Positions 41,661-51,460 of a stretch of 64,000 bases of DNA are shown piece after piece. Below the pieces are notes generated by a model. It saw nothing but the letters and a program-made list of their open reading frames with translations. It had not been told where the DNA came from and did no database searches. Within the stretch, counting starts at the first letter, position 1. Each line of letters opens with the position of its first letter. This stretch comes from an uncultured Eubacteriales bacterium (GTDB lineage: Bacteria > Bacillota > Clostridia > Oscillospirales > Acutalibacteraceae). The position numbers and the translations under genes were made by a program. The stretch lies in assembly GCA_934546985.1 (NCBI GenBank), contig CAKTEE010000004.1:62001-126000 (forward strand), written 5' to 3'.

Positions 41661-44600
41661 TTATTGAAGAATTTGAATCATTTTATTCCTGAGTGCATCC
41701 GCCATTTCTTTCTGCTGTTCCAATGCATTACTGCCGGAAACGCCTGTTACCGTATCCTCAAGAAAACTTATTATTTCTTCCATGCCGACAGTTTCTGCTG
41801 CATCCTGCATATAACGCATATAATCGCCTCTGGAACCTACCAGCAATATTTTTGCATTTGGCGAAAGTTCATGCACCGTTTGCAGCAGGCTTGCCATACT
41901 TTCAATCAATGCACCGGTACGTTCCTCCGTTGTCATAGTCCCGTTCAGGAAAATCACGGCTATATCTGACTGATCCTCCGCCGGCGTCATAGTACGGTAA
42001 GCATCCTCCAGCGTTGTATAACCTGCTTTCGGCACAAGACTGTAACCGTTGGATGCCGTAACCGTTGCCGCGTTTGCAATTTCTGCCGCTGCCATATAGG
42101 CCGCACTGGTAAAGTAATTACTCATTTCTCCGTTTTCCGGAATTGCGCCGGTTACAACACTGCTGTTGCCGACCAACGCAACCTGATATACAGGTTCACT
42201 ATCTATTGCCGCCGGCGCTGTCATCATCATTTTCGGCACAGCATTCATTCTCGCAGTGCGGGAAACATCCCAGCCTATTGTATAATTGCCGGGAGAAGTT
42301 TCCGTCAGCACTGCATAATTCGTTGACAAGTCTGTAAACACAGCTGTACCGTTAGCATTGAATGAAGCATCTGATACCGTGATATTAAACTTATCGTCTA
42401 CCACCAGTTTTGCAACGGTATCACTACGGTCTGCTCCCCCGCCGGTAGTAAATACATAATAATAAGTTCCCGGTTCTGTAATTGTTTTTGCTGTGTGGTT
42501 ATCAACTTGCAGCCACCAGCAGGGATCTCCCTGTTTCATCCATTTTCCCTTGGTATAGGAACCAACAGTTACCGGTGTTATTGTTACCGAGGTCAACGCA
42601 GGCGCGCTTTCAACTGTAATCTCCAATCTTCCAATTACGCCGCTGCCATCATTTGCAGTTGCTGTGATTACCGTTGTACCCACTGCAACGCCTGTAACCA
42701 AACCAGTCTGGTCAACAACAGCCGCAAGCGGGTTAGAGGATGCCCAAGTAACGGTTTTATTCGCCGCACCAGTTGGCAACACCTTCGCTGTCAGCTGTAA
42801 TTTCTTGCCTTCTATAACAGAAGTGCCGCCTTGAATTTCAATCGACGTAACCAGTTTCGGCGCGGAAACAGTAATAACCGCTTCATCATATTTTGACGGA
42901 TCACCGACAGACGCGGCGCGAACGGTTGCCGTACCCTGGGCAATACCCGTTACTACGCCTGTTGCGGAATCTACGCTTGCACACGCTCCGCCGGAAACAA
43001 CTGTCCATACCAGAGAAGTATCCGGCGTTCCAACAGTCCCAACCTGTGCTTCCAATGCTAAAGTACCGCCTGTGGAAACTTCCAAATCCTGTGTAGTAAT
43101 TGTTACGCCAGTAACTTTATTCTCCACTGAACCAACCATAAGCCATGATTGATCGCCGTCCGAAGGCGTAGAGTTTGTCCAGTATTTCGGGAACCAATAC
43201 TTATTCTCATGAATTACAATGGTATAGTTGTTCATGCCGCCCGTATAAGTTTCGCCGTTCACATACTGTTCTGCACAAGAAATATCATACACACTTAATG
43301 TACACTGTGCAGAAACACCGTTGGAGGAAGACGCCGTAATCGTTACTTCTTCCATCGTACGCGGGGCACTTGTTTCATTTACGGTAACAAGCCCGTTCTG
43401 ATCAACGGATACCGTCTGCGGCTTATTAGAAGACCATTCCAAAACAGGGTTACTCGCATCTGCCGGGGATATAGTACCCGTTAACTGGAGCTGAACGCCG
43501 CCCGTTGCTACCACTGCGGAGGACGGCGCAACAGTAATACTGCTAACCAGAACCTCCGTTACCTTTACAGGAAATGTTGTCTCTATCCCCTCCGCATTTA
43601 CTGTAATTGTTGCCTCACCTTGTGCAATTCCATTTACAACAATGCTGCTGCCGGATATTTCAACACTTGCTACCGCAGAATTGGAAGATACCGCGGTAAA
43701 ACCTTCGCCCGGACGGGTAGAATCATCCTCAAGCACAAAAGAAACATTCACCGTACCAGATTTACCTTTATTCAAATCAAGCTGGTTTGGCGTAACGGCA
43801 ATGGAAACAACCTCCAACGCAGTTACTGTTACAGGCACTGTGACGGTAATAGTCTTGCCGGAAACCGTCAGATAAGATATTGTAATATCTGTCTGTCCCT
43901 GCGCAATCCCTTCTATATGAATCGTCTGTCCGCTGACAGAAACTTCAGCAACCGCTGTATTTGCAGATTCTGCAGATAAAGTACCTCCGTCCGCAGGGAT
44001 GGTATATTCCTCACCAGTGTTATAAACTACACCCATTGCCTGAACGGACTGCGATGCTTTTTCTTTAACATTCACACTGCCCATACTCAGCAAAAGTTCC
44101 GATGCCTCGCTCGGCCGATATTCCGCCACAACCGATACGGTCTGCTGTGCGGTATACTGCCCATTAGCAGCAGTTAGTACAGTTTCGCCCAAGGCAATAC
44201 CCTTTACGGTGAAAACACCTGTTTCTGCATCAAAGGAAACCAATTCAGCAACACCTGTTCCGGAAATTGCCGCTTCCAATCCCGTAATATCAGCCATATT
44301 CGGCGATACCTTGGAACCATCTTCACGTCGCAGGAATACGCGTCCGGATTTTGTTTCACCCGGTTTTATCTGCAATAAAGACGGGGAAATTCCCACACCT
44401 GTAACCGCCGGTTCAAAAGCACTAATATCAGAAGAAAAATCAACACCTTGCGCTGTTTTAATTTTTCTAAGAGACAGGATATTGGTACCTGTTCCGCTGT
44501 CACCTGTCTTGATAACTGCAAAAGAAGCCTTTGCTGTTTTTGACGGAAGCAAATCCGTCAAATCATAATATTTCATCTCGCTGGAATCAATTTCAATGGT

Positions 44601-46997
44601 TTTTGATTTTTGATAACCGCCCTCAGCCTTGCAGGTAATAGTCAGCGCGCCTTTGCCGGAAGCATTGGAAACGCCGAGCTGCAGCATTACAGCGTTTTCC
44701 GGCGCCGTTACTTCTGTCGGGTCAAACAAGAATGCCACACCCTGATTCAGGGAACGCAGATAAACTTCATTTTTCGGGCCGTCCATTCCGTAACCCAAAG
44801 AACCGGAGGTATCATTTGCCGCACTGTATATACTGTTTACTACCTTCGCTTGTGCAGGTGATGCCAAAATCATATCCCGCATTTCATATTCCTGCGCATA
44901 TTTTTCCGCTTCATCATACTGATCCACACTGCCGGCATCTCCCAGCGGGTTAATAATACGGATACCGTCAATCACCACAATATTACCTTTCGACGGATAC
45001 GTGCGCGTTCCTACAGACGTAAATTTAACTTCATATTCCCCGTAAACCAACCCGTCCAGCGATACCAGCGGCACCTGATACAGGGCTTCGCCTGCTTTAT
45101 CATAAACACCGCTGACCGTCATCTTTTTGCTGTATGTATTATTACCAATGCCTGTAACTTCACATTCCAGCACACCCGTTTTATCATCGCAGTAGCTAAG
45201 CAGTTCAAAGCCTGTCCCTTTAAACCGGAAAGTAAACGTCGCAGGGCTGGAAACCACACGTTTGCCATTCTCATCAATGGTGATATCGTAAGCATCGTTC
45301 ATTGCGCCTGTGATGTACTGGATATATTCCAGATACGTCTTATTTTCATTGCCGGCTGCCTTTTTATAATCGGCAAAGCTGATATCAACCTGCTGTGCGC
45401 CGGCCTGATGATAAACGCCGCCGCTGAAGCCGCCTTCACTGCCAACCTCGCTCCATTTGCCTGTGTAGGCAATGGAATTCCCGTTGTTCAGCGCCTGGTC
45501 TACCTCTCCGGAAGAAACTTGAACGGCATTAAAATTATCCTCATAATATACACTGCTTGAAGGCAGAACTTCAACCCTGGCATATTTGGTCACATTTTCC
45601 CCGTTGACAACCGCCTCTGCTTTATAGACAAAACTGTCCACCTGATCCATAAAGCGGGTAGGGGTATAGGTAACCGTACCATCCTGATTAATGGAAAGGA
45701 TACCGCAGTCGCCCTGCGCTGTCTTGCCAAAGCTGTTTAATGCATAATCCGTTTCATTTTCCAGTTTCGCTACGCCTGTGGGCGAGGTAAGCGATTGATT
45801 AGAGGGAACTGTATCATTCTCCAGAACAGAAAACGTATAAGGGGAGCCGCTTGGTACAACTGCTATGTCATCTTTCAGCACCGGTTCCATATCCGGCCAC
45901 TGATAATCCTCACCGTTCAGGGTATTAAACACGGCATTACGCAGTTCACCGGCAGGCGTATCCATAGAATATGCCCAATAAAAGCCGCCGCCAAGGCCGG
46001 TTTCCTTTACCCACTGCATTTTTGCAGTATGAACCTCCGGAGAAACTTCCGCGTCAAAACCGGAAGTACGCACCGGAATCAGGCTCGGGCCGGAGCCGGT
46101 ATAGAAAGGCAATCCCATATTCAGTTTATTTTTATTCTTTTCTCCAACAATGTCAATAAAGCTTTGGATATAATTTTTGCTTGCGCCAAAATCAGAACCC
46201 GGATAGTCATAGCACATAATATTGATATAATCCAGATTTTCTGCAGTTGCAAGGTCAATACTCCATGGCTGGCTTGCACCCGCGGCAATCGTAACCAACT
46301 TATCCGGCATGGCCGCACGCAGTTCCTGAATCAGGGCACGGAAATCCGAAACACAGGTGGCACAGCTTTCAATCGCGCCCCAACCGCCGTTGGTTGGATA
46401 TTCCCAGTCAATGTCAATACCATCCAGTCCATATTCTGCTGTAATGTCCAAACAGCTTTGAATAAATTCCGCTCTACCCTGCGCTGTTTTTGCCATCCGA
46501 CAGAAACCGCCGCTTTCCCATCCGCCGATAGAAAGCAATACTTTTAAATATGGGTTCTGCTTCTTCAGGTCAACCAGTGCACGCAAGTATGGTCTTCCAT
46601 CCACAACGCGGTTCATTTCTTCAATACGACCCACCAACGTTACTTTATTGGTGGTCACCTCATTTGTAACTTTTTCATACTCCGGCAAGCGCTCCAGCAT
46701 ACCGAAAGCAAAGTTAATGTGTGTAACCTTCGTTACATCAATGCCGGAAGCAAGATACTCATCTGCAAGAGTCTTGCCGTCCTTCTCCCAGCGGAGCTGA
46801 CCGTCGGCACACAGCCATGACCAGGTTTCGCTCGCCGGTACAGTTACATAAGCGATAGATTTATAAGGGGGCAGCCCCTCCGCTTCTTGCTGTGCCGCAA
46901 ACGCCGCCGGAAACATCGCACTGATTGCAGGCAGCAGCAATAGCACTGCCATCAGAACCGAAATTGTTTTTTGCGTTCGTCTTTTCACTTTCATCAT
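41661..46997 (-). CDS. Giant secreted GH18 chitinase-like protein with Ig-like domains
   Basis: Signal peptide (MMKVKRRTQKTISVLMAVLL onward, cleavage near AFAAQ), then a GH18 domain over about residues 45-375. The catalytic motif DGIDIDWE is at 192-199, with Asp192, Asp195, Asp197 and acid Glu199. SIGGW (156-160) and YDYPGSDFG also fit the family. A unit like that of the giant neighbour follows (YYEDNF near 480, VVIDGIRIINP). Then come six or more Big2-type Ig domains, the same W/Y-rich module (GSYTKGKWMKQGDPCWW) and a C-terminal SGNH-like region. The 1,778-residue enzyme should cleave chitin or other beta-1,4-GlcNAc polymers outside the cell. AAGGAG precedes the ATG. Confidence 0.88.
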   Translation of the reverse strand: MMKVKRRTQKTISVLMAVLLLLPAISAMFPAAFAAQQEAEGLPPYKSIAYVTVPASETWSWLCADGQLRWEKDGKTLADEYLASGIDVTKVTHINFAFGMLERLPEYEKVTNEVTTNKVTLVGRIEEMNRVVDGRPYLRALVDLKKQNPYLKVLLSIGGWESGGFCRMAKTAQGRAEFIQSCLDITAEYGLDGIDIDWEYPTNGGWGAIESCATCVSDFRALIQELRAAMPDKLVTIAAGASQPWSIDLATAENLDYINIMCYDYPGSDFGASKNYIQSFIDIVGEKNKNKLNMGLPFYTGSGPSLIPVRTSGFDAEVSPEVHTAKMQWVKETGLGGGFYWAYSMDTPAGELRNAVFNTLNGEDYQWPDMEPVLKDDIAVVPSGSPYTFSVLENDTVPSNQSLTSPTGVAKLENETDYALNSFGKTAQGDCGILSINQDGTVTYTPTRFMDQVDSFVYKAEAVVNGENVTKYARVEVLPSSSVYYEDNFNAVQVSSGEVDQALNNGNSIAYTGKWSEVGSEGGFSGGVYHQAGAQQVDISFADYKKAAGNENKTYLEYIQYITGAMNDAYDITIDENGKRVVSSPATFTFRFKGTGFELLSYCDDKTGVLECEVTGIGNNTYSKKMTVSGVYDKAGEALYQVPLVSLDGLVYGEYEVKFTSVGTRTYPSKGNIVVIDGIRIINPLGDAGSVDQYDEAEKYAQEYEMRDMILASPAQAKVVNSIYSAANDTSGSLGYGMDGPKNEVYLRSLNQGVAFLFDPTEVTAPENAVMLQLGVSNASGKGALTITCKAEGGYQKSKTIEIDSSEMKYYDLTDLLPSKTAKASFAVIKTGDSGTGTNILSLRKIKTAQGVDFSSDISAFEPAVTGVGISPSLLQIKPGETKSGRVFLRREDGSKVSPNMADITGLEAAISGTGVAELVSFDAETGVFTVKGIALGETVLTAANGQYTAQQTVSVVAEYRPSEASELLLSMGSVNVKEKASQSVQAMGVVYNTGEEYTIPADGGTLSAESANTAVAEVSVSGQTIHIEGIAQGQTDITISYLTVSGKTITVTVPVTVTALEVVSIAVTPNQLDLNKGKSGTVNVSFVLEDDSTRPGEGFTAVSSNSAVASVEISGSSIVVNGIAQGEATITVNAEGIETTFPVKVTEVLVSSITVAPSSAVVATGGVQLQLTGTISPADASNPVLEWSSNKPQTVSVDQNGLVTVNETSAPRTMEEVTITASSSNGVSAQCTLSVYDISCAEQYVNGETYTGGMNNYTIVIHENKYWFPKYWTNSTPSDGDQSWLMVGSVENKVTGVTITTQDLEVSTGGTLALEAQVGTVGTPDTSLVWTVVSGGACASVDSATGVVTGIAQGTATVRAASVGDPSKYDEAVITVSAPKLVTSIEIQGGTSVIEGKKLQLTAKVLPTGAANKTVTWASSNPLAAVVDQTGLVTGVAVGTTVITATANDGSGVIGRLEITVESAPALTSVTITPVTVGSYTKGKWMKQGDPCWWLQVDNHTAKTITEPGTYYYVFTTGGGADRSDTVAKLVVDDKFNITVSDASFNANGTAVFTDLSTNYAVLTETSPGNYTIGWDVSRTARMNAVPKMMMTAPAAIDSEPVYQVALVGNSSVVTGAIPENGEMSNYFTSAAYMAAAEIANAATVTASNGYSLVPKAGYTTLEDAYRTMTPAEDQSDIAVIFLNGTMTTEERTGALIESMASLLQTVHELSPNAKILLVGSRGDYMRYMQDAAETVGMEEIISFLEDTVTGVSGSNALEQQKEMADALRNKMIQILQ

Positions 46998-47386
46998 AAT
47001 TCCGCCGCTCCTTTTTTACTTTGCCGTGACAATTTTATACTGTCTGTATTATATATTGGATAATTTTATTGTAACACAAATTCCCATGCGTGACAAGGGA
47101 ATCCAATAATTCTTAACTCGTGATTTTTTTCTTCTCATCACCTGAAAATTCTGGACATCCCTTACATTTTTCCGAATTTCTTTTTGTGTTTTTTACTTAT
47201 TTTTCTTTTTTCACTCAACGTGAAATAAATCAAGAAAAGGCGATTTCTGACGATGCCGCTCTGCCATACAAAAATATTACGGCTGCGAATCATTCTGATT
47301 TTAATACAATAAGTATAAAACCTGTGAATATCAAATATTATTTGTTTGTTTCTCTGTATAAAATCCCAAAAAGCAGCAGGGATGTA
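46998..47386. other. AT-rich intergenic stretch, nothing recognised
   Basis: This stretch lies between the divergent chitinase-like and CmpB-like genes. AT-rich -10-like sequences (TATATAAT near 47051) may belong to the chitinase promoter but lack a convincing -35. An open frame at 47120-47419 has poor composition and no ribosome binding site. Confidence 0.45.
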
Positions 47387-47415
47387 TTGACCATAGAAAA
47401 TACACATGATAGAAT
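47387..47415 (+). promoter_or_regulatory. Promoter of the CmpB-like gene
   Basis: TTGACC (47387-47392) and TAGAAT (47410-47415) with a 17-base spacer. Confidence 0.65.
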
Positions 47416-47515
47416 ATGAAAGAAATATGAGGAAAACTGTATCGTTTCATCGAATAAAGACGCAGTTCTTTCCTTTGGCTGAACAATAGGAAGAACGCTT
47501 GGAGAGGGAAAACAA

Positions 47516-48283
47516 ATGAATATTTATCAATGGGTACTTTGCTTTTTTATTTACGGCTGCGCAGGCTGGCTTATGGAAGAGCTGTTTTACGCTGCGGCAA
47601 CAAGAAAAATTGTCAGCCGCGGTTTTCTCTATGGACCTATCTGCCCGATTTACGGCGCAGGTTCTTTGGCGATTATTTTGCTTTGCCAGTCTTTTTCCGA
47701 CCATCCCCTGCTTTTGTTCCTGCTGGGTGTATTACTGACAACTGTTTTGGAATACCTTACCAGTTATTTGCTGGAAAAGTTTTTCCACACTCATTACTGG
47801 GATTATTCCGGTTTTATAATGAATATCAACGGGCGGGTCTGCATTCCCTTTTCTCTTGCATGGGGATTTTTAACCATCATTCTGGTTCTGGTAATTCATC
47901 CGGCGGTCAGTTCTGCCGTTATTGCTGCAACCCCATACGAAGCGATGCTTGCAGATTTGGTCCTGTGCTTTATTTTATTTTTAGATACTGCCATGAGCAT
48001 CACAAGTCTTTTATCAAAACATGTCCTTGCGAAACAAAGCGGTTTTTTTCTGTCTTTCAGTTCTCTTTTTTCCCGCAGAAAAATTTTTGCGGCTGAGGAA
48101 AAAAATTCCCGTTTCATTTGCGCACTACAAACAAAATATGCGGAAATCGTTGCGCGCAGAGCATGGAATAATTATGTAACACAGCAGATTTCCTCTTCCT
48201 TCCCATTCCTTACCACTGAAAATTTTCATAAAAATGCAGAGGAACTGAAAGAACGGTTCTGCCGCATGCTGGGCAGGCAATAG
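47516..48283 (+). CDS. Putative ABC transporter permease, CmpB-like (PF06541 type)
   Basis: The 255-residue membrane protein has the family hallmark near its start (FFIYGCAGWLMEELFYAAATRKIVSRGFLYGPICPIYGAGS), a middle motif EKFFHTHYWDYSGFIMNINGRVCIPFSLAWG and five or so membrane helices, then a cytoplasmic helical tail. The family name comes from an old annotation and no transport function is proven. It stands alone here, with GGAGAGGG before the ATG. Confidence 0.88.
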   Translation: MNIYQWVLCFFIYGCAGWLMEELFYAAATRKIVSRGFLYGPICPIYGAGSLAIILLCQSFSDHPLLLFLLGVLLTTVLEYLTSYLLEKFFHTHYWDYSGFIMNINGRVCIPFSLAWGFLTIILVLVIHPAVSSAVIAATPYEAMLADLVLCFILFLDTAMSITSLLSKHVLAKQSGFFLSFSSLFSRRKIFAAEEKNSRFICALQTKYAEIVARRAWNNYVTQQISSSFPFLTTENFHKNAEELKERFCRMLGRQ

Positions 48284-48470
48284 CAATAATTTACATCCAT
48301 TATTGCCAAAATCTGCTATTGACTTCATAAAAAGAAACTTCTATTCTGTATAGCAAGGGTTATTATATAATTACCCTTGCTGTTTTTATATCATCAGAAT
48401 CAGCGTATATCTACAAGATATTTCATGTTTGAAATAGACAAAATAAAACAAAGGCTTAAGTGGATAATCT
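48284..48470. other. Intergenic spacer, nothing recognised
   Basis: AT-rich sequence between the CmpB-like gene and the SUKH locus. A small hairpin (GCAAGGGT/ACCCTTGC, 48352-48380) could act as a weak terminator. Confidence 0.45.
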
Positions 48471-48587
48471 ATGCCATCCGAGTACAGCAAAAAATTGGAA
48501 AAGCTATATGCCGGAGGAATAGGAATACGAAGCTGCAAAGTCAAAGAACTGTTAAATTTAAAATTGCCTACAAACCATGGGAGGTAA
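48471..48587 (+). pseudogene. 38-codon fragment before the SUKH gene, possible toxin C-terminal remnant
   Basis: The frame from ATG 48471 reads MPSEYSKKLEKLYAGGIGIR and ends LPTNHGR with TAA at 48585-48587, six bases before the SUKH start; the SUKH ribosome binding site lies in its last codons. A stop lies directly upstream and no ribosome binding site precedes the ATG, so it may be only the tail of a lost, longer protein. Tight 3' coupling to an immunity gene is the usual toxin-immunity layout. The identification is tentative. Confidence 0.35.
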
Positions 48588-48592
48588 AAAAG

Positions 48593-49048
48593 ATGGACAT
48601 CTTAAAAAATTTAAACCACAGATTATCTGTTGAAGAGGGAGATGCATGTTACGGCGGAGAAGAAGATATTAAAAGGGTAGTAAACATGTCTCCAATACAA
48701 TTACCGGATGATTACATTGAATTTTTAAAATGTATATCCGGAGGTGATAGTTTGGGTATATCATTTCCGGTAGATAGTAGCCGGCTTGAAATATGGATTT
48801 GGAGCGCCGGATTTACACTGGAAAAACGTGAAGAATTTTATGCGCCGTTTCTTGACAACTTTTTTAAGAATGTCTGGTTTATAGGGAATGATTTGGGTGA
48901 TTTGGTTTATTTTTACGGTGAAGGAAAAGATGGATTCGGTATTTATTGCGTTGATGCCGGTGGTTTAGGTTTTCAGCATGCCGATAAAATAGCGGATACC
49001 CTTACAGATTTTCTTGTTAAGGGTATTGGGATTGACGTTGCTGTATGA
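48593..49048 (+). CDS. SMI1/KNR4 (SUKH) family protein
   Basis: The start at 48593 has GGGAGG at good spacing; the longer frame from 48377 does not. The 151-residue soluble protein carries the SUKH pattern: PIQLPDDYIEFLKCISGGDS near the front, then WIWSAGFTLEKREEFYAPF, FIGNDLGDLVYFYGEGKDGFGIYCVD and a C-terminal helix IADTLTDFLVKGIG. SUKH proteins are mostly immunity proteins against nuclease-type polymorphic toxins. No intact toxin is present, only the small upstream fragment, so this may be an orphan immunity gene. Confidence 0.82.
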   Translation: MDILKNLNHRLSVEEGDACYGGEEDIKRVVNMSPIQLPDDYIEFLKCISGGDSLGISFPVDSSRLEIWIWSAGFTLEKREEFYAPFLDNFFKNVWFIGNDLGDLVYFYGEGKDGFGIYCVDAGGLGFQHADKIADTLTDFLVKGIGIDVAV

Positions 49049-49238
49049 TGCAACAGGTAAGCAAAATTCTTTGATTCAGAACCAAAAGCGAACGTTTTTA
49101 CAAGCAAAGCCAACGCAAGCTCAAAACCCGCGGAAATCAAAAGATATGAAATTGCAAATAATTACGCAGTCCGCTTGATAAGCTTTAACTTTCCAAGAAT
49201 TGTTACGACTGTTACAATTTATAACAGGAGGGATTTTT

Positions 49239-50594
49239 ATGGCTGGATTCAAACATGACCTAACGGAAGGCAGTGTAACAAAACAACTCATCCGTTTTTC
49301 CATGCCATTTCTGTTTTCCAATTTTTTACAAGCATTGTATAACCTTGTAGATATGCTTGTGGTCAGCGGCTTCAACGGAGATGTAGGAGTATCCGCCGTT
49401 TCTATCGGTGGGCAGATTACCATGTTGATTATGAATATTATTACCGGCCTTGCCACAGGGGTTACCGTCTTGGTTGCCCAGTATATCGGGGCAAAGCAGG
49501 ATAACGACCGGCGGCAGACTACTGGGACCATGGCGGTGCTTTATCTGCTTATCGGCATTGGCATAACCGTTATTATGCTGATTGCAAACGGCCCGTTCCT
49601 TCGCCTGCTGCAAACGCCGGCTGACAGCTATGATTCGGCAAAGGCATATCTTGATATTTGCATCATCGGCACTGTTTTTATTTTCGGCTACAATGCGGTA
49701 AGCGCCGTTCTGCGCGGTATGGGTGATTCCAAACGCCCAATGTACTTTGTTATGATTGCAACAGTTGTTAACGTGATTCTCGACCTGTTGTTTGTCGGCC
49801 TGTTTCAGATGGGCGCAGCAGGCGCGGCGCTTGCAACTATTATCGCTCAGGCGCTCAGTTTTATTCTATCTGTCATTTACCTTATGAAACGGGATTTTTT
49901 CGCAGAATTTTCCCTGTCGGATTTCAAACTCAACGGTCATAAATGCATGCTCCTGCTGCGTATCGGGCTTCCCTCAGCGGCGCAGGGCGTACTGGTATCC
50001 ATTTCTTTCCTGTTCCTGACCATGCTGGTCAATACGCTGGATAACCCTGTCATCGCCTCCGCATGCCAGGGGATTGGTTCGCGGGTCAATGGCTTCGCCA
50101 TCCTGCCCGGCATTGCAATTGCCAGCGCGATTTCATCTATGGCTGGACAGAATATCGGGGCTCAGCGATATGACCGCGCGAAAAAAACCATGTGGGTCGG
50201 TTTTGGCCTGATTCAGGCAGTAACCATTGTTATTTTCATCTTCGTCCAGATTTTTGCAGAAGGCATCATGGGCGTTTTCTCCTCAACACCGGAAACCATT
50301 TCCGTTGGTGCAAATTATTTGCGTATCATTGCCGGAGACTTTGTCCTTTCCGGTATGGTATTCGCCCTGAATTCCCTTGCCATCGCGGCCGGGAAAACCA
50401 GCTTCGCTTTCTTCAACGCCATTTTAAGTTCAATCCTTACCCGCATCCCTCTTGCTTATCTTTTTGCCTCTGTATGGTGCTGGGGGATGTCAGGCATCGG
50501 CTGGGCAATTACCATTGCGCCCATCCCTTCTATCCTTTTTGGACTTTGGTATGTACACAGCGGCAAATGGAAAAATACCTCCGCCGCATTATAG
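49239..50594 (+). CDS. MATE family efflux transporter
   Basis: The start at 49239 follows AGGAGGG. The 451-residue protein has twelve membrane helices in two homologous halves and family sequences DLTEGSVTKQLIRFSMPFLFSNFLQALYNLVDMLVVSGF, RGMGDSKRPMYF and GLPSAAQGVLVSISFLF. MATE pumps export drugs or metabolites in exchange for sodium or protons. It is a lone gene ended by a strong hairpin. Confidence 0.94.
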   Translation: MAGFKHDLTEGSVTKQLIRFSMPFLFSNFLQALYNLVDMLVVSGFNGDVGVSAVSIGGQITMLIMNIITGLATGVTVLVAQYIGAKQDNDRRQTTGTMAVLYLLIGIGITVIMLIANGPFLRLLQTPADSYDSAKAYLDICIIGTVFIFGYNAVSAVLRGMGDSKRPMYFVMIATVVNVILDLLFVGLFQMGAAGAALATIIAQALSFILSVIYLMKRDFFAEFSLSDFKLNGHKCMLLLRIGLPSAAQGVLVSISFLFLTMLVNTLDNPVIASACQGIGSRVNGFAILPGIAIASAISSMAGQNIGAQRYDRAKKTMWVGFGLIQAVTIVIFIFVQIFAEGIMGVFSSTPETISVGANYLRIIAGDFVLSGMVFALNSLAIAAGKTSFAFFNAILSSILTRIPLAYLFASVWCWGMSGIGWAITIAPIPSILFGLWYVHSGKWKNTSAAL

Positions 50595-50630
50595 GCGTAC
50601 TGTAACATACCGTACTTTTCATTGATATAT

Positions 50631-50674
50631 CATAACCCCGTCTGTGAAAATACAGACGGGGTTATGATATTTTA
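50631..50674 (+). terminator. Terminator after the MATE gene
   Basis: CATAACCCCGTCTGT pairs with ACAGACGGGGTTATG around a short loop; the downstream GATATTTT is moderately T-rich. Confidence 0.8.
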
Positions 50675-50835
50675 AAGCATATAAATTTGCTGCGAAAAAC
50701 TGACATATAGAACTGCAAAAAACAAATACAAAGTAAATCATCTGATAAAAACCAAAAACGTTAATGAAGCAAACAGGTGGTGCGATTTTTACGAGCTCTG
50801 CTTTCATTGGATTGATATCAGCCTTGTTTCTCTTC

Positions 50836-51312
50836 TTAGTTCAAAATTACCGTTCCAACATTCAAATAAACCGCAAACAACAGCCATAACAAATACGGGA
50901 AAAGCAAATATGCCGCAGTGCGGTTGATTTGATAAAATTTTGAAACCGTAATCATCACCAGAACAAGCAGCAAAAGAACTACCGCCACGGATAACCCATA
51001 CAGCCCAAACCGGAAAAATACAATGCTCCAGAGAAAATTAACAAAAAGCTGAACACCATAGAATAAAAGCGCGTTCTGCTTTTGCAGTTCTCCGCCGGAA
51101 CGGGATTGATAAATAAGATAAGACACAATTCCCATTAATGCATACAAAATCGTCCACACTACAGGGAAAACCCAACCAGGCGGTGAAAGCGGCGGCAAGG
51201 CAAGCGTTTGATAAATTCCGGAGGAATTCCCCGCCAATGCCCCGGAAAGCACACCGACTGTTTCTGCTATAATAATACTGATTAACAAACCAACTGCGTT
51301 TTCTTTCTTCAA
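50836..51312 (-). CDS. tspO: TspO/MBR family membrane protein
   Basis: The 158-residue, five-helix protein has the family motifs LALPPLSPPGWVFPVVWTILYALMGI, FYGVQLFVNFLWSIVFF and a C-terminal PYLLWLLFAVYLNVGTVILN. TspO proteins bind porphyrins and related ligands; their bacterial role is linked to tetrapyrrole and stress metabolism. Length and motifs are normal. It stands alone. Confidence 0.94.
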   Translation of the reverse strand: MKKENAVGLLISIIIAETVGVLSGALAGNSSGIYQTLALPPLSPPGWVFPVVWTILYALMGIVSYLIYQSRSGGELQKQNALLFYGVQLFVNFLWSIVFFRFGLYGLSVAVVLLLLVLVMITVSKFYQINRTAAYLLFPYLLWLLFAVYLNVGTVILN

Positions 51313-51460
51313 TCTATCATCTCCCTTTGCTTTATCTTATGCCACGGGGAAATTCATTATGAATCCTGCAAAAGCAACAAAAAGAGCCAAGGATGCTTAC
51401 TTAAAACAACAGGACGGTTATATATGATATAATAAAAATAAAAACAGAGGTAATAAATTT

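Noticed and set aside
45795..46547. 250-codon plus-strand frame opposite the GH18 domain
   Set aside because: Shadow of the chitinase-like gene, whose catalytic motif lies on the other strand.
31202..46997. Possible DNA repeat array or CRISPR from the recurrent WSS/ITAT codons
   Set aside because: Spacing follows protein domains of about 80-100 codons and the DNA copies are diverged; there are no short identical repeats with unique spacers. No CRISPR array is visible in the window.
47120..47419. 99-codon frame in the AT-rich spacer
   Set aside because: Biased toward Phe/Ser/Lys as expected from AT-rich DNA, no ribosome binding site, no family resemblance.
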